Shown: in pieces, positions 34,979 to 44,299 of the stretch | How positions within the stretch are numbered: position 1 is the stretch's first letter | Layout of the letters: every line of letters begins with the position of its first letter | NCBI GenBank assembly: GCA_024226455.1 | Contig: JAAELR010000336.1 | Span: 1 to 62,301, forward strand | Source of the DNA: Paracoccaceae bacterium | GTDB lineage: Bacteria; Pseudomonadota; Alphaproteobacteria; Rhodobacterales; Rhodobacteraceae | Direction: 5' to 3' | Length of the DNA: 62,301 bases | Translations under genes and position numbers: made by a program | The notes under the pieces: generated by a model | Seen by the model: the letters and a program-made list of their open reading frames with translations, nothing else | Told to the model about the DNA's origin: nothing | The model's database searches: none

Positions 34979-35827
34979 CTAAAGCCCGTGGCTGCGGGAG
35001 TAGCCGTTTCTCGGCGCCGGCCTCCAGCCCTGCAACGCCCCGGCCGGCGGCGCGAAGACCTCGACCAGCAGCGGGTGGCATTGCGCCTGGTCGCTGGAAT
35101 GCGTTGTCGAACAATCGCCGCCCGGACAGGCGCTGATGGCACCCAGCAGGTCGATTTCCGCAAAGAATTCAATGTAGTCGCCCGGGCGCACCGGGCTGGC
35201 CTTCATGAAATACTGGCCCGTGTCACGGCTAAACCCGGTGCACATGAAGACGTTCAGCACGTCATGCACAAACAGCTCCGCCTCTTGCGGCGCCATGCCC
35301 GTTTCTGCCGCCAGCGCCCGGGTCAGGTTGGAATGGCAGCAATGGTGATAGTCGTCATGGTTCAACAGCATGTGCGTATACGGATCGCAGCGGGTGCCTA
35401 TCACGTCATGCACCGCACCGCCGAATTCGTCGATGCCGTACCAGCCCAGCGTGTCCTCGACCACCGTCGCCATCGGCCGCAGATACGGGATCGACGACCA
35501 CAGCCGGTCACCCGTCGAGACATGCGTGCCGTGCAAGGCCCTGGTCTTGCCCGAAAAAAACCGCTCGTTCAGATCATCCGCCGCCCAGAGGTTCAGGTCG
35601 CCAACCTGCGGCCCCTCGACACTTGTGATGCGAAAGAACTGCGCGGCTTTGACATGGAACGTGGCGGCCTCACGCGGAGCGGCCACCGAGTCTGACAGTT
35701 TGTGCGCACCCGCCCGGGCCCGCGCGTACAAAGCCAGATCGGGCGGGTCCAGCGTTTCGGGCGGATAGCAGATAACCGGCGCAACGGCGCGGCGGGCGTC
35801 GGCGTCCGGCGGCGTGGTGTCAGGCAT
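34979..35827 (-). CDS. DUF1989 / urea-carboxylase-associated family protein
   Basis: A 282-residue protein of the DUF1989 family. Recognisable parts: FHVKAAQFFRITSVEGPQVG, DLNLWAADDLNERFFSGKTR, THMLLNHDDYHHCCHSNLTR and SACPGGDCSTTHSSDQ, with many His and Cys that suggest metal binding. Members occur beside urea carboxylase or allophanate hydrolase genes and are also found alone; no such gene is nearby. A GAAGGA ribosome binding site supports the start. Its biochemical role is not certain. Confidence 0.82.
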   Translation of the reverse strand: MPDTTPPDADARRAVAPVICYPPETLDPPDLALYARARAGAHKLSDSVAAPREAATFHVKAAQFFRITSVEGPQVGDLNLWAADDLNERFFSGKTRALHGTHVSTGDRLWSSIPYLRPMATVVEDTLGWYGIDEFGGAVHDVIGTRCDPYTHMLLNHDDYHHCCHSNLTRALAAETGMAPQEAELFVHDVLNVFMCTGFSRDTGQYFMKASPVRPGDYIEFFAEIDLLGAISACPGGDCSTTHSSDQAQCHPLLVEVFAPPAGALQGWRPAPRNGYSRSHGL

Positions 35828-35891
35828 GGTTGCATCCTTCGGATTTTCGCCAAAGGATGCGCCGTTAATCCGGGTTTGGCAATCGCAACCG

Positions 35892-36668
35892 TCAGACCGT
35901 CCGGTCCACCAGCATCTTCTTGATATGCGCGATCGCCCTGGCGGGGTTCAGCCCCTTGGGGCAGGTCTTGGCGCAGTTCATGATGGTGTGGCAGCGATAG
36001 AGCTTGAACGGGTCTTCCAGATCGTCCAGCCGCTCGCCGGTGGCCTCGTCGCGTGAATCGACGATCCACCGATAAGCATGCAGCAGTGCTGCGGGCCCAA
36101 GGTACCGGTCGCCGTTCCACCAGTAGCTGGGGCACGAAGTGCTGCACGACGCGCACATGACGCATTCATATAAGCCGTCAAGCTTTTTGCGGTCCTCGAT
36201 CGACTGTTTCCACTCTTTGCCGGGGCGGTTGGTCTTGGTCTCGAGCCACGGCATGATGGATGCGTGCTGGGCGTAAAAGTGGTTCAGATCGGGGATCAGA
36301 TCCTTGATCACCGGCATATGCGGCAGCGGGTAGATCTTTACGTCGCCTTTGACCTCGTCCATGCCATAGATGCAGGCCAGCGTGTTGATGCCGTCGATAT
36401 TCATCGCACAAGACCCGCAGATGCCCTCGCGGCAGGACCGGCGAAAGGTCAGGGTCGGGTCGATCTCGGTCTTGATCTTGATCAGCGCGTCCAGAATCAT
36501 CGGGCCGCAGGTATCCATATCGACGAAATAGGTGTCGACCTGCGGGTTCTTGCCGTCATCGGGGTTCCAGCGATAGATCGAAAACATGCGCACGTTTTGA
36601 CCATCCGGCTTGGGCCAGGTCTTGCCAACGCGGATCTTCGAGTTCTTGGGAAGTGTGAACTGAACCAT
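35892..36668 (-). CDS. sdhB: Succinate dehydrogenase iron-sulfur subunit
   Basis: A 258-residue electron-transfer subunit of complex II. The N-terminal plant-ferredoxin domain has the [2Fe-2S] motif [10 protein letters not shown] (Cys at about 79, 84, 87) and the C-terminal domain has [16 protein letters not shown] and [20 protein letters not shown] for the [4Fe-4S] and [3Fe-4S] clusters. It is the last sdh gene. Unusually, it does not follow sdhA directly: an O-antigen-ligase-like gene lies between them and ends two bases before the sdhB start, so sdhB must be translated from the same message or from a promoter inside that gene. Confidence 0.96.
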   Translation of the reverse strand: MVQFTLPKNSKIRVGKTWPKPDGQNVRMFSIYRWNPDDGKNPQVDTYFVDMDTCGPMILDALIKIKTEIDPTLTFRRSCREGICGSCAMNIDGINTLACIYGMDEVKGDVKIYPLPHMPVIKDLIPDLNHFYAQHASIMPWLETKTNRPGKEWKQSIEDRKKLDGLYECVMCASCSTSCPSYWWNGDRYLGPAALLHAYRWIVDSRDEATGERLDDLEDPFKLYRCHTIMNCAKTCPKGLNPARAIAHIKKMLVDRTV

Positions 36669-36670
36669 TT

Positions 36671-38005
36671 TCAGATCCCTTTCGTTAGAATGACATCGGG
36701 TTCGCCGACAGACAGGCTGCCGCCCCTGTCAAGAGAAACGTCTGCAGACAGGTTGAACCGCTCGAGGTCACGACTGTATGCAAACACAAAACCGCCAAAC
36801 AACACTTGAAAACACACATAGGTTTCCAAGCGCATTAGACTATCGAAAAGCAAATCGACCGGTAGGCAACTGGCCGCAGCAGCGATCATCGCCCAGCGTT
36901 CGAATCCGCGCGCGCGCTGCCAGATCGCCAGCACGGGGAAGGCCAGAAACGCCAGCCCCGCCAGCAGACCCGGAATGCCAAACCAGATCAGCCATGACAG
37001 ATATTGCTGGTGAACATGGTCATGGTGGGTATCACCTAGAATGAACTTTTCATACCCCGGCCCCGCACCAAGAAGCGGCGCATTTGTGAAAGCCTCCCAC
37101 CCGATGCTCCAGAAAATCAGTCGCTGCCCGATCGGGCCCGCGCTCTCGGGCGCCGTGCCTCCAAGCACCTCTGCCAGCTTGCCCAAACGAGACGCACTTG
37201 AGCAACCCAGCACCGCGTCCAGCGCCACAGAAGCCAGACAGGCCAGAATGATACTACCCAGCAGCCCGAAAACGCCCAGACGCCATTGCGGCGGTCGAAA
37301 TCTGGCCAGACAGCCCAAAATCAGAAGCCAGCCCAACAGCAGACCAACCAACGCACCGCGCGCCGAGGTATAGCCGAATGCGATCACCACGCTGGAAAAC
37401 GCCAAGGCGATTGCGTAAACCCGCTCTCGCTCTGACAACCTCTGCCACAGGGCGAAATAGAAAAACGCGAAGCTTCCAAACAGAATTGCCGGTGTGAAGG
37501 GCAGCTTCGTAAGTCCGGTGATCCGGCAGTCATCACCGGCAAAAGCGGATAACTTATCGACCGTCAAACCGACAAAAACCGCCGTCAGCGCGACGGGAAG
37601 AACCAGTCGCAAGACCTGAAAAACCTGGCGCATCAGCATCACCCGTGCAAAAAGCACAACGCCAAGCAGACCGAAATCCATCCATGTTTCCGATGAATTC
37701 ACGCCGCCGCCAATGCTGCCTCGGTCGGAAAATCCGTGGAACCAGACGGCGAAGGAAAAAACCGGGAACATCGCGAAGAATAGCCCGAAAACCGCCAGAT
37801 CGTCTCGGGATACCATTCCGGGGCGGGCGGAAAATACCAAGGGCAGGGCCGTTGCAAACGCTGCCAGATAAAACACGGTGTTTAAGGGCAGAAAAGCTGC
37901 AGACACGACGCACCCAACAAGCATGACATCGAACCAATACAGCAGGTCCCGATCAGCCGCGGTGGCTCCTGACATATCGGATGGTATGTCCGCCGTGTAG
38001 TTCAC
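36671..38005 (-). CDS. O-antigen ligase/polymerase-like membrane protein, inside the sdh operon
   Basis: A 444-residue polytopic membrane protein with about 11 hydrophobic segments. It resembles the Wzy_C/O-antigen ligase family: [20 protein letters not shown] precedes a large loop, followed by [29 protein letters not shown] and [20 protein letters not shown], the His-containing periplasmic loop typical of WaaL/Wzy. Such proteins join or polymerise surface glycans. No other polysaccharide gene is near. It sits between sdhA (97 bases) and sdhB (2 bases) on the same strand. Base composition is visibly lower in GC than sdhA and sdhB, which suggests an insertion. Confidence 0.8.
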   Translation of the reverse strand: MNYTADIPSDMSGATAADRDLLYWFDVMLVGCVVSAAFLPLNTVFYLAAFATALPLVFSARPGMVSRDDLAVFGLFFAMFPVFSFAVWFHGFSDRGSIGGGVNSSETWMDFGLLGVVLFARVMLMRQVFQVLRLVLPVALTAVFVGLTVDKLSAFAGDDCRITGLTKLPFTPAILFGSFAFFYFALWQRLSERERVYAIALAFSSVVIAFGYTSARGALVGLLLGWLLILGCLARFRPPQWRLGVFGLLGSIILACLASVALDAVLGCSSASRLGKLAEVLGGTAPESAGPIGQRLIFWSIGWEAFTNAPLLGAGPGYEKFILGDTHHDHVHQQYLSWLIWFGIPGLLAGLAFLAFPVLAIWQRARGFERWAMIAAAASCLPVDLLFDSLMRLETYVCFQVLFGGFVFAYSRDLERFNLSADVSLDRGGSLSVGEPDVILTKGI

Positions 38006-38102
38006 CTGTTAATTCCACCCAAAACGGCCCCCGCCGGGCAAGACCCCCGCTCTGCGCCAACGCGTGGCTGCAAGCGTTCTGATGCCCAGCCCGCAGCCAC
38101 CA

Positions 38103-39908
38103 TCAGAACGTCCGCGCCTTGGGCTCTATTCTCTTCAGGCTGATACCGCCCTCGGCCTCGGTGGTCAGCGGGTCCTGGACGACAGGGCGGTAGTCCAGGG
38201 TCACCTTGCTGCCATCGACATGCGCGACCGTGTGAACGCGCCACTTCTTGTCGTCGCGGGTGGTGAAATCCTCGTGCGCATGGGCTCCGCGGCTCTCTTT
38301 GCGGGCCTCGGCGCCGACAATGGTTGCCAGCGCGTTGGGCATCAGATTGGTCAGCTCCAGCGTCTCCATCAGGTCGCTGTTCCACACCAGAGAGCGGTCG
38401 GTGACTTTCAGGTCGTCCAGCTTGCCGGCGATGGCGGTCATTCTTTCGACCCCCTCGGCCAGCGTTTGCGAGGTGCGGAACACCGCGGCGTCGGCCTGCA
38501 TGGTCTTTTGCATCTCCAGCCGCAGCTCGGCGGTAGGTACACCGCCATCGGCGTGGCGCAATCCATCGAACCGGTCGAAAGCCTGATCAACCGAACCCTG
38601 GTTCATCTCGGCGGCGGGCGCCTCGGCATCGACGACCTGCCCGGCGCGGATCGCGGCGGCGCGGCCAAAGACCACCAGATCGATCAACGAGTTCGACCCC
38701 AGCCGGTTGGCGCCATGCACAGAGGCGCATCCCGCCTCGCCCACGGCCATCAGGCCGGGCACGATGGCATGCGGGTCCTTCTTGGTCGGGTTCACCACCT
38801 CGCCCCAGTAATTCGTCGGGATGCCGCCCATGTTGTAATGCACCGTCGGTAGCACCGGGATCGGTTCCTTGGTGACATCGACACCGGCAAAGATCCGGGC
38901 GCTTTCCGAAATTCCAGGCAGGCGTTCGGCCAGGGCCTCGGCGGGCAGGTGGTTGAGGTTCAGATGGATATGGTCGCCCTCGGCACCCACACCCCTGCCC
39001 TCGCGGATCTCCATGGTCATGGACCGCGAAACATAGTCCCTCGGCGCAAGGTCCTTGTACTGGGGCGCATAGCGCTCCATGAACCGCTCGCCTTCGCTGT
39101 TGCTCAGGTAACCGCCCTCGCCCCGGGCGCCCTCGGTGATCAGGCAGCCCGAGCCGTAGATGCCGGTGGGGTGGAACTGGACAAACTCCATGTCCTGCAT
39201 CGCCAGCCCGGCGCGCGCCACCATGCCGCCGCCATCGCCGGTGCAGGTATGCGCACTGGTGGCGCTGAAATAGGCGCGGCCATAGCCGCCCGTGGCCAGC
39301 ACCACCATCTTGGCGTTGAACACATGGCAAGTGCCGTCGTCGAGCTTCCAGCAGACCACACCCTGGCAAACGCCGTCATCGCTCATCACCAGATCGATGG
39401 CGAAGTATTCGATGTAGAATTCAGCGTTGTTCTTGACCGACTGGCCGTAAAGCGTGTGCAGGATGGCGTGGCCGGTGCGGTCGGCGGCGGCGCAGGTGCG
39501 CTGCACTGCCGGGCCCTCGCCGAACTCGGTGGTGTGGCCGCCAAACGGACGCTGATAGATCTTGCCCTCTTCGGTGCGGCTGAAGGGAACACCGTAATGC
39601 TCCAGCTCGTAGACCGCCTTGGGCGCCTCGCGGGCCAGGTATTCCATCGCGTCGGTGTCGCCCAGCCAGTCCGACCCCTTGACGGTATCGTACATGTGCC
39701 ACTGCCAGTTGTCCGGCCCCATGTTGGAAAGCGACGCGGCGATGCCGCCCTGTGCCGCCACCGTGTGGCTGCGGGTCGGGAACACCTTGGTCACGCAGGC
39801 CGTGCGCAGGCCCTGTTCGGCCATGCCCAACGTCGCCCGCAGCCCGGCGCCGCCGGCACCGACCACCACAACGTCGTAATCATGGATCTCGTAGTCATAA
39901 GCCGCCAT
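38103..39908 (-). CDS. sdhA: Succinate dehydrogenase flavoprotein subunit
   Basis: A 601-residue catalytic subunit that oxidises succinate to fumarate. The FAD-binding [13 protein letters not shown] is at about residues 13-25, the His that covalently holds FAD is in [11 protein letters not shown] (His48), and the active site includes [20 protein letters not shown] and [18 protein letters not shown] with the substrate-binding [10 protein letters not shown]. Length and order after sdhC-sdhD are standard; what is odd is the gene inserted before sdhB. Confidence 0.97.
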   Translation of the reverse strand: MAAYDYEIHDYDVVVVGAGGAGLRATLGMAEQGLRTACVTKVFPTRSHTVAAQGGIAASLSNMGPDNWQWHMYDTVKGSDWLGDTDAMEYLAREAPKAVYELEHYGVPFSRTEEGKIYQRPFGGHTTEFGEGPAVQRTCAAADRTGHAILHTLYGQSVKNNAEFYIEYFAIDLVMSDDGVCQGVVCWKLDDGTCHVFNAKMVVLATGGYGRAYFSATSAHTCTGDGGGMVARAGLAMQDMEFVQFHPTGIYGSGCLITEGARGEGGYLSNSEGERFMERYAPQYKDLAPRDYVSRSMTMEIREGRGVGAEGDHIHLNLNHLPAEALAERLPGISESARIFAGVDVTKEPIPVLPTVHYNMGGIPTNYWGEVVNPTKKDPHAIVPGLMAVGEAGCASVHGANRLGSNSLIDLVVFGRAAAIRAGQVVDAEAPAAEMNQGSVDQAFDRFDGLRHADGGVPTAELRLEMQKTMQADAAVFRTSQTLAEGVERMTAIAGKLDDLKVTDRSLVWNSDLMETLELTNLMPNALATIVGAEARKESRGAHAHEDFTTRDDKKWRVHTVAHVDGSKVTLDYRPVVQDPLTTEAEGGISLKRIEPKARTF

Positions 39909-39917
39909 GTCAGGTCC

Positions 39918-40289
39918 TCAAAGAGCGATCTTCGCCAGCGCGAAAAGACCGCAGGCCATCAGGAAGTAGGAGAAAGTGATCACGAATATCACCGCTATTT
40001 TCCGCGACACCCCTCGGGTGTAGTCCTCGATCATCAGCTGCGCGCCGCGGCGAAAGTGGTTCAGCCCCACCACCAGCACCATGGCGGTCAGGATCGCCGG
40101 CAGGGGCCGCGCGAAGGTGGCGTGCACCTCGGCATATCCCTGCCCCAGAGCCTTGCCGAAGATGATCAGGAAGGTCGGCACCATCACCGCCAGGCCCACG
40201 GCGCTGACGGTCATGTACCAGTGATGCTCGGTTCCGGTCCCGGAGGCACCGCGCCCGATGGCACGCTTGCGGTCGGTAAGATAACGCAT
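39918..40289 (-). CDS. sdhD: Succinate dehydrogenase membrane anchor subunit SdhD
   Basis: A 123-residue protein with three TM helices (WYMTVSAVGLAVMVPTFLII; LPAILTAMVLVVGLNHFRRG; IAVIFVITFSYFLMACGLFA). HFRRGAQLMIEDYTRG carries residues expected near the heme and quinone site. It begins MRYLTDRKRAIGRGASGTG, the alphaproteobacterial SdhD start. It lies 9 bases from sdhA and 11 from sdhC. With SdhC it anchors the complex and reduces ubiquinone. Confidence 0.93.
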   Translation of the reverse strand: MRYLTDRKRAIGRGASGTGTEHHWYMTVSAVGLAVMVPTFLIIFGKALGQGYAEVHATFARPLPAILTAMVLVVGLNHFRRGAQLMIEDYTRGVSRKIAVIFVITFSYFLMACGLFALAKIAL

Positions 40290-40300
40290 GTCTTGCCCCC

Positions 40301-40687
40301 TCAGATCAGGACGATGGTGATGGCGGTCAACACGACCGAGCCGATGATGCAGCCCCAGCCGAGCAATTCGGCGGTCTCTACCTCAAGCCCCTTGCCCGCA
40401 TCGAACCAAAGATGCCGCAGCCCGGCAAGATAGTGGTACCAGACCGCAAGCAGCGACAGGGCAAAGACCAGATCGCCGAACCAGGATGTGGCGACGGCGT
40501 TGACATAAGCGAAATAATTCGGCCCCGAGGCGGCGGCAAGCAGCCACCAGACCGCAAGCACCACCCCGACGATCAAGGCGTTGCCGGTGATCCGCGACAG
40601 GATAGAGCTGATCGCCGTCATCTGTGGCCGGTAGATCTGCAGATGTGGGGAAAGTGGTCGTTCGACCGGTTGTTTCACGTCCGCCAT
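40301..40687 (-). CDS. sdhC: Succinate dehydrogenase cytochrome b556 subunit SdhC
   Basis: A 128-residue-class anchor with three TM helices. Family motifs are RPLSPHLQIYRPQMTAISSI, LSRITGNAL and YHYLAGLRHLWFDAGKG, whose His residues include the heme b ligand. The start at 40687 (MADVKQP) has AAGGA seven bases upstream and gives the typical length; the frame stays open 150 bases further upstream but lacks support. First gene of the operon, with the twin GTGATCAC operator about 135-160 bases upstream. Confidence 0.94.
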   Translation of the reverse strand: MADVKQPVERPLSPHLQIYRPQMTAISSILSRITGNALIVGVVLAVWWLLAAASGPNYFAYVNAVATSWFGDLVFALSLLAVWYHYLAGLRHLWFDAGKGLEVETAELLGWGCIIGSVVLTAITIVLI

Positions 40688-40819
40688 GGCAGGATCCTTC
40701 AACAAGCACGCGCGGTGGGGCGCCTTTGGCCTTGTAGATACCAAGATTTTCCGGCGAGTCACGCCTTGCAAGCCACCAAAGCCACGAAAAATGGTAGTTT
40801 TCGCGGGAAATCCGCTGAT

Positions 40820-40848
40820 GTGGTCACAAGAAATCATCGCGTGATCAC
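40820..40848 (-). promoter_or_regulatory. Twin GTGATCAC-type operator upstream of sdhC
   Basis: GTGGTCAC (40820-40827) and GTGATCAC (40841-40848), centres 21 bases apart, 133-161 bases before the sdhC ATG. An equivalent pair with the same centre spacing lies upstream of sucC (49182-49210). Two palindromic boxes two helical turns apart suggest a dimer-of-dimers regulator common to both TCA operons. Confidence 0.6.
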
Positions 40849-40882
40849 ACTGTTGGCGCTCACATTGTGGAATCCCGATCCG

Positions 40883-41632
40883 TCAGCGCGGCGCGACATC
40901 CTCCAGAAACTCGGCAAACTCGGTGCACATGATGATCTCACGCAGCTTGGGATCGTAAAACGCGTTCACCGTGCCGCAGGGCTCGACCCGCACCAGCAGG
41001 CGCTTGGGCAGCGACATGTCGCTGTTCATCGCGGTGACCTCGGCCCGCAGAACATCCGCCGCCAGCTTGCCGGTTTCACCGATCCGGTGGTCCACCAGAT
41101 AGCGGATGCTGCTGCCGGCGCCGTTCTTGACCAGCTTGTCGATCACCGGCCCCCAGCTGTTGTTGGCCAGCTCGAACTCTTCCTGGCAGGTCTCCAGCCG
41201 CCCCGGCGGCAGTTTCAGGTCGCGCGCCATGTGCTCGCGTTCGTCGAGGTTGGCGCCTACGAAGAGACAGACAAAGGTGTAGTAGCGTTGCAGATCCGGG
41301 CCGTGCACGTCCCAATAGTCAACGTCCTCTCTCTCGGCCGCGTCGATATCGAGGTCGCCGAGAAACCCGAAGGCGGTGGCATAGGCGATCCGCACCGCGT
41401 TTTCCTCGTCAAAGAGGTCATGGATCAACACCACGCTCAGAACGTCGGCGGCATCCTCTTCCTGCCCGAAGATCGGCAGTTTCATGATGTCTATCAGCGC
41501 ATGACCGAACTCGTGGTAATAGATCGCGATCATGTTGGCGCCGATGAAATCGGCGGTCTTGCGGTCCAGCCGGCCCGCCTGGGCCGGGATCGCGAGGCAA
41601 AAACAGACCATCAGGGCAATGAAGTTTTTCAT
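40883..41632 (-). CDS. Secreted DUF4344 putative metallopeptidase
   Basis: A protein of about 249 residues with a signal peptide (KNFIALMVCFCLAIPAQA). The mature part opens near ANMIAIYYHEFGHALIDIM, an HEXXH zinc motif (HEFGH), followed by the DUF4344 pattern LPIFGQEEDAADVLSVVLIH. These proteins are predicted zinc peptidases of the periplasm, but substrates are not known to me. The start at 41632 gives a clean signal peptide; the longer frame does not. It is the last gene of a leftward cluster headed by the Mcl-type gene. Confidence 0.8.
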   Translation of the reverse strand: MKNFIALMVCFCLAIPAQAGRLDRKTADFIGANMIAIYYHEFGHALIDIMKLPIFGQEEDAADVLSVVLIHDLFDEENAVRIAYATAFGFLGDLDIDAAEREDVDYWDVHGPDLQRYYTFVCLFVGANLDEREHMARDLKLPPGRLETCQEEFELANNSWGPVIDKLVKNGAGSSIRYLVDHRIGETGKLAADVLRAEVTAMNSDMSLPKRLLVRVEPCGTVNAFYDPKLREIIMCTEFAEFLEDVAPR

Positions 41633-41666
41633 GGGGTCAATTCTAAGCCCGCCCCCCCTGCCCCGG

Positions 41667-42374
41667 TCAACCCTCGTCTTGCCCGACCGTCGGATTCGGG
41701 GCGCAGCCGGGGCCGACACAGGATATCTGCGCCGTGGTCTCGCGGATCAGCTTCATCCGGATGCGTTCGGGATAATCGGCGAAACTGTTGGCGGTCGCCA
41801 CAAAGGCCCCCTCGCCCAGAATCAGGTTCTCCCAGAAATAGGCGGTCAGGTCGGTCCCGCCCTCTTCGATGGCCAGAGCGTTGACGGCAATGCCCGCCGC
41901 CTTCAGCGCCGGGCGCAGCTGCAGCGGCTCCACCCCCTCGTTCGAAACGCCGTCGCCCGAGACATCGATCACGTTGCGCCGGCAAATCGGCGCGGCGCCC
42001 CATTGCGCCAGCACGAAATCCAGTGCCTCACCAATGGCGGTGGAAAAGTTGCGCCAGGCCCGCGGCGCGGTCTCGATGCGCTGCGCCAGCGCCTCGGCAT
42101 CGGCAAAGCTTTCGACCCTGGTCCATGGGATGGTCAGTTCCTGGCGCGAAGACCCGGTCCACTGCACCAGCATCACCGCCGCGCCGCCGCGCACCAGCGC
42201 CTCGCTGACCACGCTGTCGCGCAGGGCATCGGCCAGCCCCTGCATCTGGATCTCGTATTCCCGCGGATCGACAGAGCCCGAAACATCCACCGCCAGCGCC
42301 AGCGCCAGGTCGCAGCCGAAAACCCGGGCCGAAAGGCCCAGCAACAGACCGGTTGCGAATATCAGGCGTCTCAT
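41667..42374 (-). CDS. Secreted DUF1194 protein with von Willebrand A-like fold
   Basis: A protein of about 235 residues with a signal peptide (RRLIFATGLLLGLSARVFG) and a vWA-like domain. LALALAVDVSGSVDPREYEI contains the MIDAS Asp-x-Ser-x-Ser motif, and ICRRNVIDVSGDGVSNEGVE completes the metal site. DUF1194 proteins are common in alphaproteobacteria with unknown role, likely metal-dependent binding in the periplasm. The start at 42374 was chosen because the signal peptide begins there. Confidence 0.82.
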   Translation of the reverse strand: MRRLIFATGLLLGLSARVFGCDLALALAVDVSGSVDPREYEIQMQGLADALRDSVVSEALVRGGAAVMLVQWTGSSRQELTIPWTRVESFADAEALAQRIETAPRAWRNFSTAIGEALDFVLAQWGAAPICRRNVIDVSGDGVSNEGVEPLQLRPALKAAGIAVNALAIEEGGTDLTAYFWENLILGEGAFVATANSFADYPERIRMKLIRETTAQISCVGPGCAPNPTVGQDEG

Positions 42375-42492
42375 GGACCCTCTATAGCAGGCGCCGGGAC
42401 CTGTGCCCTTCACAATCTGCTCTACCGGATCAACCAAGGCTCTGCGCCCCGGGGGCGCCCCCGGCTCCTTCATATGGCCGGGAATGTCCGGC

Positions 42493-43521
42493 TCAGACCG
42501 GCATCAGCGCCCAGTAATCGAGGTCCAGCAGCACGTCGGGCAGGTATTTCCCGTCGTCACCCTTCAACGCGAACGCCTCGCCCTTGGTCGCCACCAGCCG
42601 CAGCCGGACCGCACCGACCCCCGGCGCGGCTGTCTCGGCCTTGTCCAGAACTTCCGACCAGGCCCGCACCGTGTCGCCCGCGAAACACGGGTTGGCATGC
42701 GTCCCGCCGTTCAGCGCCACGATCATCTGCGCGTTGGCCAGCCCGTCGAACGACAGCGCGCGCGCCATGCTGATCACATGCCCGCCATAGATCAGCCGCC
42801 GTCCGTCAGGCCGCGAGGTGACGTCGAAATGCACCTTGGCGGTGTTCTGCCACAGACGTGTCGCCAGCATGTGCTCGGCGTCTTCGATGGTCACGCCGTC
42901 CACATGGTCGATCCGCTCGCCAACCGCATAGTCGCCCCATCGGTGCGGCTCTCCGGCCAGCCCGAAATCGTATTGCAGAAAGTCCAGCCCCTCGGGCAGC
43001 ACCAGATCGCCCGCCGCCACGGCGGGCGTCAGATCGGGGATCGCCGTTTCCGGCGCCGGGGCATCCAGGTCGCGTTTGCGCACCATGGCCCAGCGGACAT
43101 ACTCGATCACCGTCTCGTCCCACTGGTTCAACCCGCGGGTGCGCACCCAGACCACGCCCGACTTGCCGTTCGAGTTCTGCTTCAGCCCGATCACCTCGCT
43201 GATCGAGCGCAGAGTATCGCCCGGCCAGACCGGCTTTAGCCAGCGCCCCTCGGCGTAGCCCAGATTGGCCAGCGCGTTCAGCGATATATCCGGCACCGTC
43301 TTGCCAAAAACCACGTGGAACGCCACCAGATCGTCAACCGGCGAGCGTTCCAGCCCGCAGGTCTCGGCGAACTGGTCCGATGAGTATATCGCGTGCCGCG
43401 CCGGGTAGAGCGCGTGATAAAGCGCCCGCTCGCCGCCAGAGACAGAGCGCGGCACGGCGTGCCTTATCATCTGCCCGACAGAGTAATCCTCGAAAAACCG
43501 CCCCGCACTGGTCTTGCTCAT
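42493..43521 (-). CDS. mch: Mesaconyl-CoA hydratase (MaoC-like)
   Basis: A 342-residue double-hotdog hydratase. It adds water to mesaconyl-C1-CoA to give beta-methylmalyl-CoA in the ethylmalonyl-CoA pathway. The N-terminal MaoC domain opens GRFFEDYSVGQMIRHAVPRS and carries SSDQFAETCGLERSPVDDLV and VWPGDTLRSISEVI; the second repeat has RWGDYAVGERIDHVDGVTIE, FDVTSRPDGRRLIYGGHVIS. Length agrees with known Mch (about 343). The start at 43521 lies two bases from the stop of the DUF1737 gene. It is in an operon with the CitE/Mcl-type gene, which supports the pathway assignment. Confidence 0.9.
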   Translation of the reverse strand: MSKTSAGRFFEDYSVGQMIRHAVPRSVSGGERALYHALYPARHAIYSSDQFAETCGLERSPVDDLVAFHVVFGKTVPDISLNALANLGYAEGRWLKPVWPGDTLRSISEVIGLKQNSNGKSGVVWVRTRGLNQWDETVIEYVRWAMVRKRDLDAPAPETAIPDLTPAVAAGDLVLPEGLDFLQYDFGLAGEPHRWGDYAVGERIDHVDGVTIEDAEHMLATRLWQNTAKVHFDVTSRPDGRRLIYGGHVISMARALSFDGLANAQMIVALNGGTHANPCFAGDTVRAWSEVLDKAETAAPGVGAVRLRLVATKGEAFALKGDDGKYLPDVLLDLDYWALMPV

Positions 43522-43522
43522 C

Positions 43523-43726
43523 TCAAAGATCCCCAAGCTCGATATCGGGCGCATAGTCGCCCTCGACATCCTTCACCACCGCCTGGCCGCAGCGCATGGC
43601 TGCGCTGGTGGCGTCATAGGCATAGGACGGGTCACCGTATAGCTGCCAGCCCTGCGCCAGCGCCTCGGTCACCTTGTGGCAGAAGGCCGATGTGTCTTGC
43701 TCTGTCAAAAACCGGTAGGCCCGCAT
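43523..43726 (-). CDS. DUF1737 small protein
   Basis: A 67-residue protein with the DUF1737 pattern: YRFLTEQDTSAFCHKVTEAL, GWQLYGDPS and GQAVVKDVEGDY. The function of this family is unknown. It sits between nnrU and mch with gaps of 1-3 bases, so it is translated with them; a structural or assembly role for the neighbouring acyl-CoA enzymes is possible but not shown. Confidence 0.85.
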   Translation of the reverse strand: MRAYRFLTEQDTSAFCHKVTEALAQGWQLYGDPSYAYDATSAAMRCGQAVVKDVEGDYAPDIELGDL

Positions 43727-43729
43727 GGC

Positions 43730-44299
43730 TCAGCCGCCAAACGGGTTGTAGCCCAGCCAGATATGGATGCCCGCGATCACCGCGTAAAGCGCCACCGAGA
43801 TCACCAGCAGCTTGATATCGCCCGCCGCCGTACCGCCCCGGAACCGCTCGGCGCGGGGCTCGGCCCGGTTGATGACCAGCATCGAAACCACGGCCCAAAG
43901 ACCCAGCAGCCCGAACAGGATGACCGAGTCGCGGTCGCCATTGGCCAGCAGATGCGCCCCGCACCAGACCAGGAACCCGGCCAGCATCGGGTGGCGCAGC
44001 CAGCCGCGGGCGCGGCTTTGTGAATTGCCCAGCCCCAGCAGGATCACCGCAAAGACCATCAACAGGTTGTTGGCGTGCGGTCCCCAGGCGGGCGGGTCGT
44101 AGACAAATACGAACTCACCGCCGCGATAGCCGATAACCATCAGCACCACGCTGATCAGAATGACCAGCGCGAAAGGCCCGCGCGCCGCCTCGCCCATGCG
44201 TTCGGTCATCGCCGCCCGCTGCGTCGGCGCGACGCGCTTAAAGAGATGCGCCGCCCACCACAGCACGATGCCCACGATCATCACGATCAGCCCGGTCAT
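43730..44299 (-). CDS. NnrU family membrane protein
   Basis: A 189-residue protein with about five TM segments and the NnrU pattern: an early HLFKRVAPTQRAAMTERMGE loop, ANNLLMVFAVILLGLGNSQS, RGWLRHPMLAGFLVWCGAHL and a late GIHIWLGYNPFGG. NnrU was first linked to denitrification and nitrite/NO metabolism in Rhodobacter; many members, like this one, lie in other contexts. Its ATG overlaps the stop of the Mcl-type gene (ATGA), so they are coupled. Confidence 0.87.
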   Translation of the reverse strand: MTGLIVMIVGIVLWWAAHLFKRVAPTQRAAMTERMGEAARGPFALVILISVVLMVIGYRGGEFVFVYDPPAWGPHANNLLMVFAVILLGLGNSQSRARGWLRHPMLAGFLVWCGAHLLANGDRDSVILFGLLGLWAVVSMLVINRAEPRAERFRGGTAAGDIKLLVISVALYAVIAGIHIWLGYNPFGG

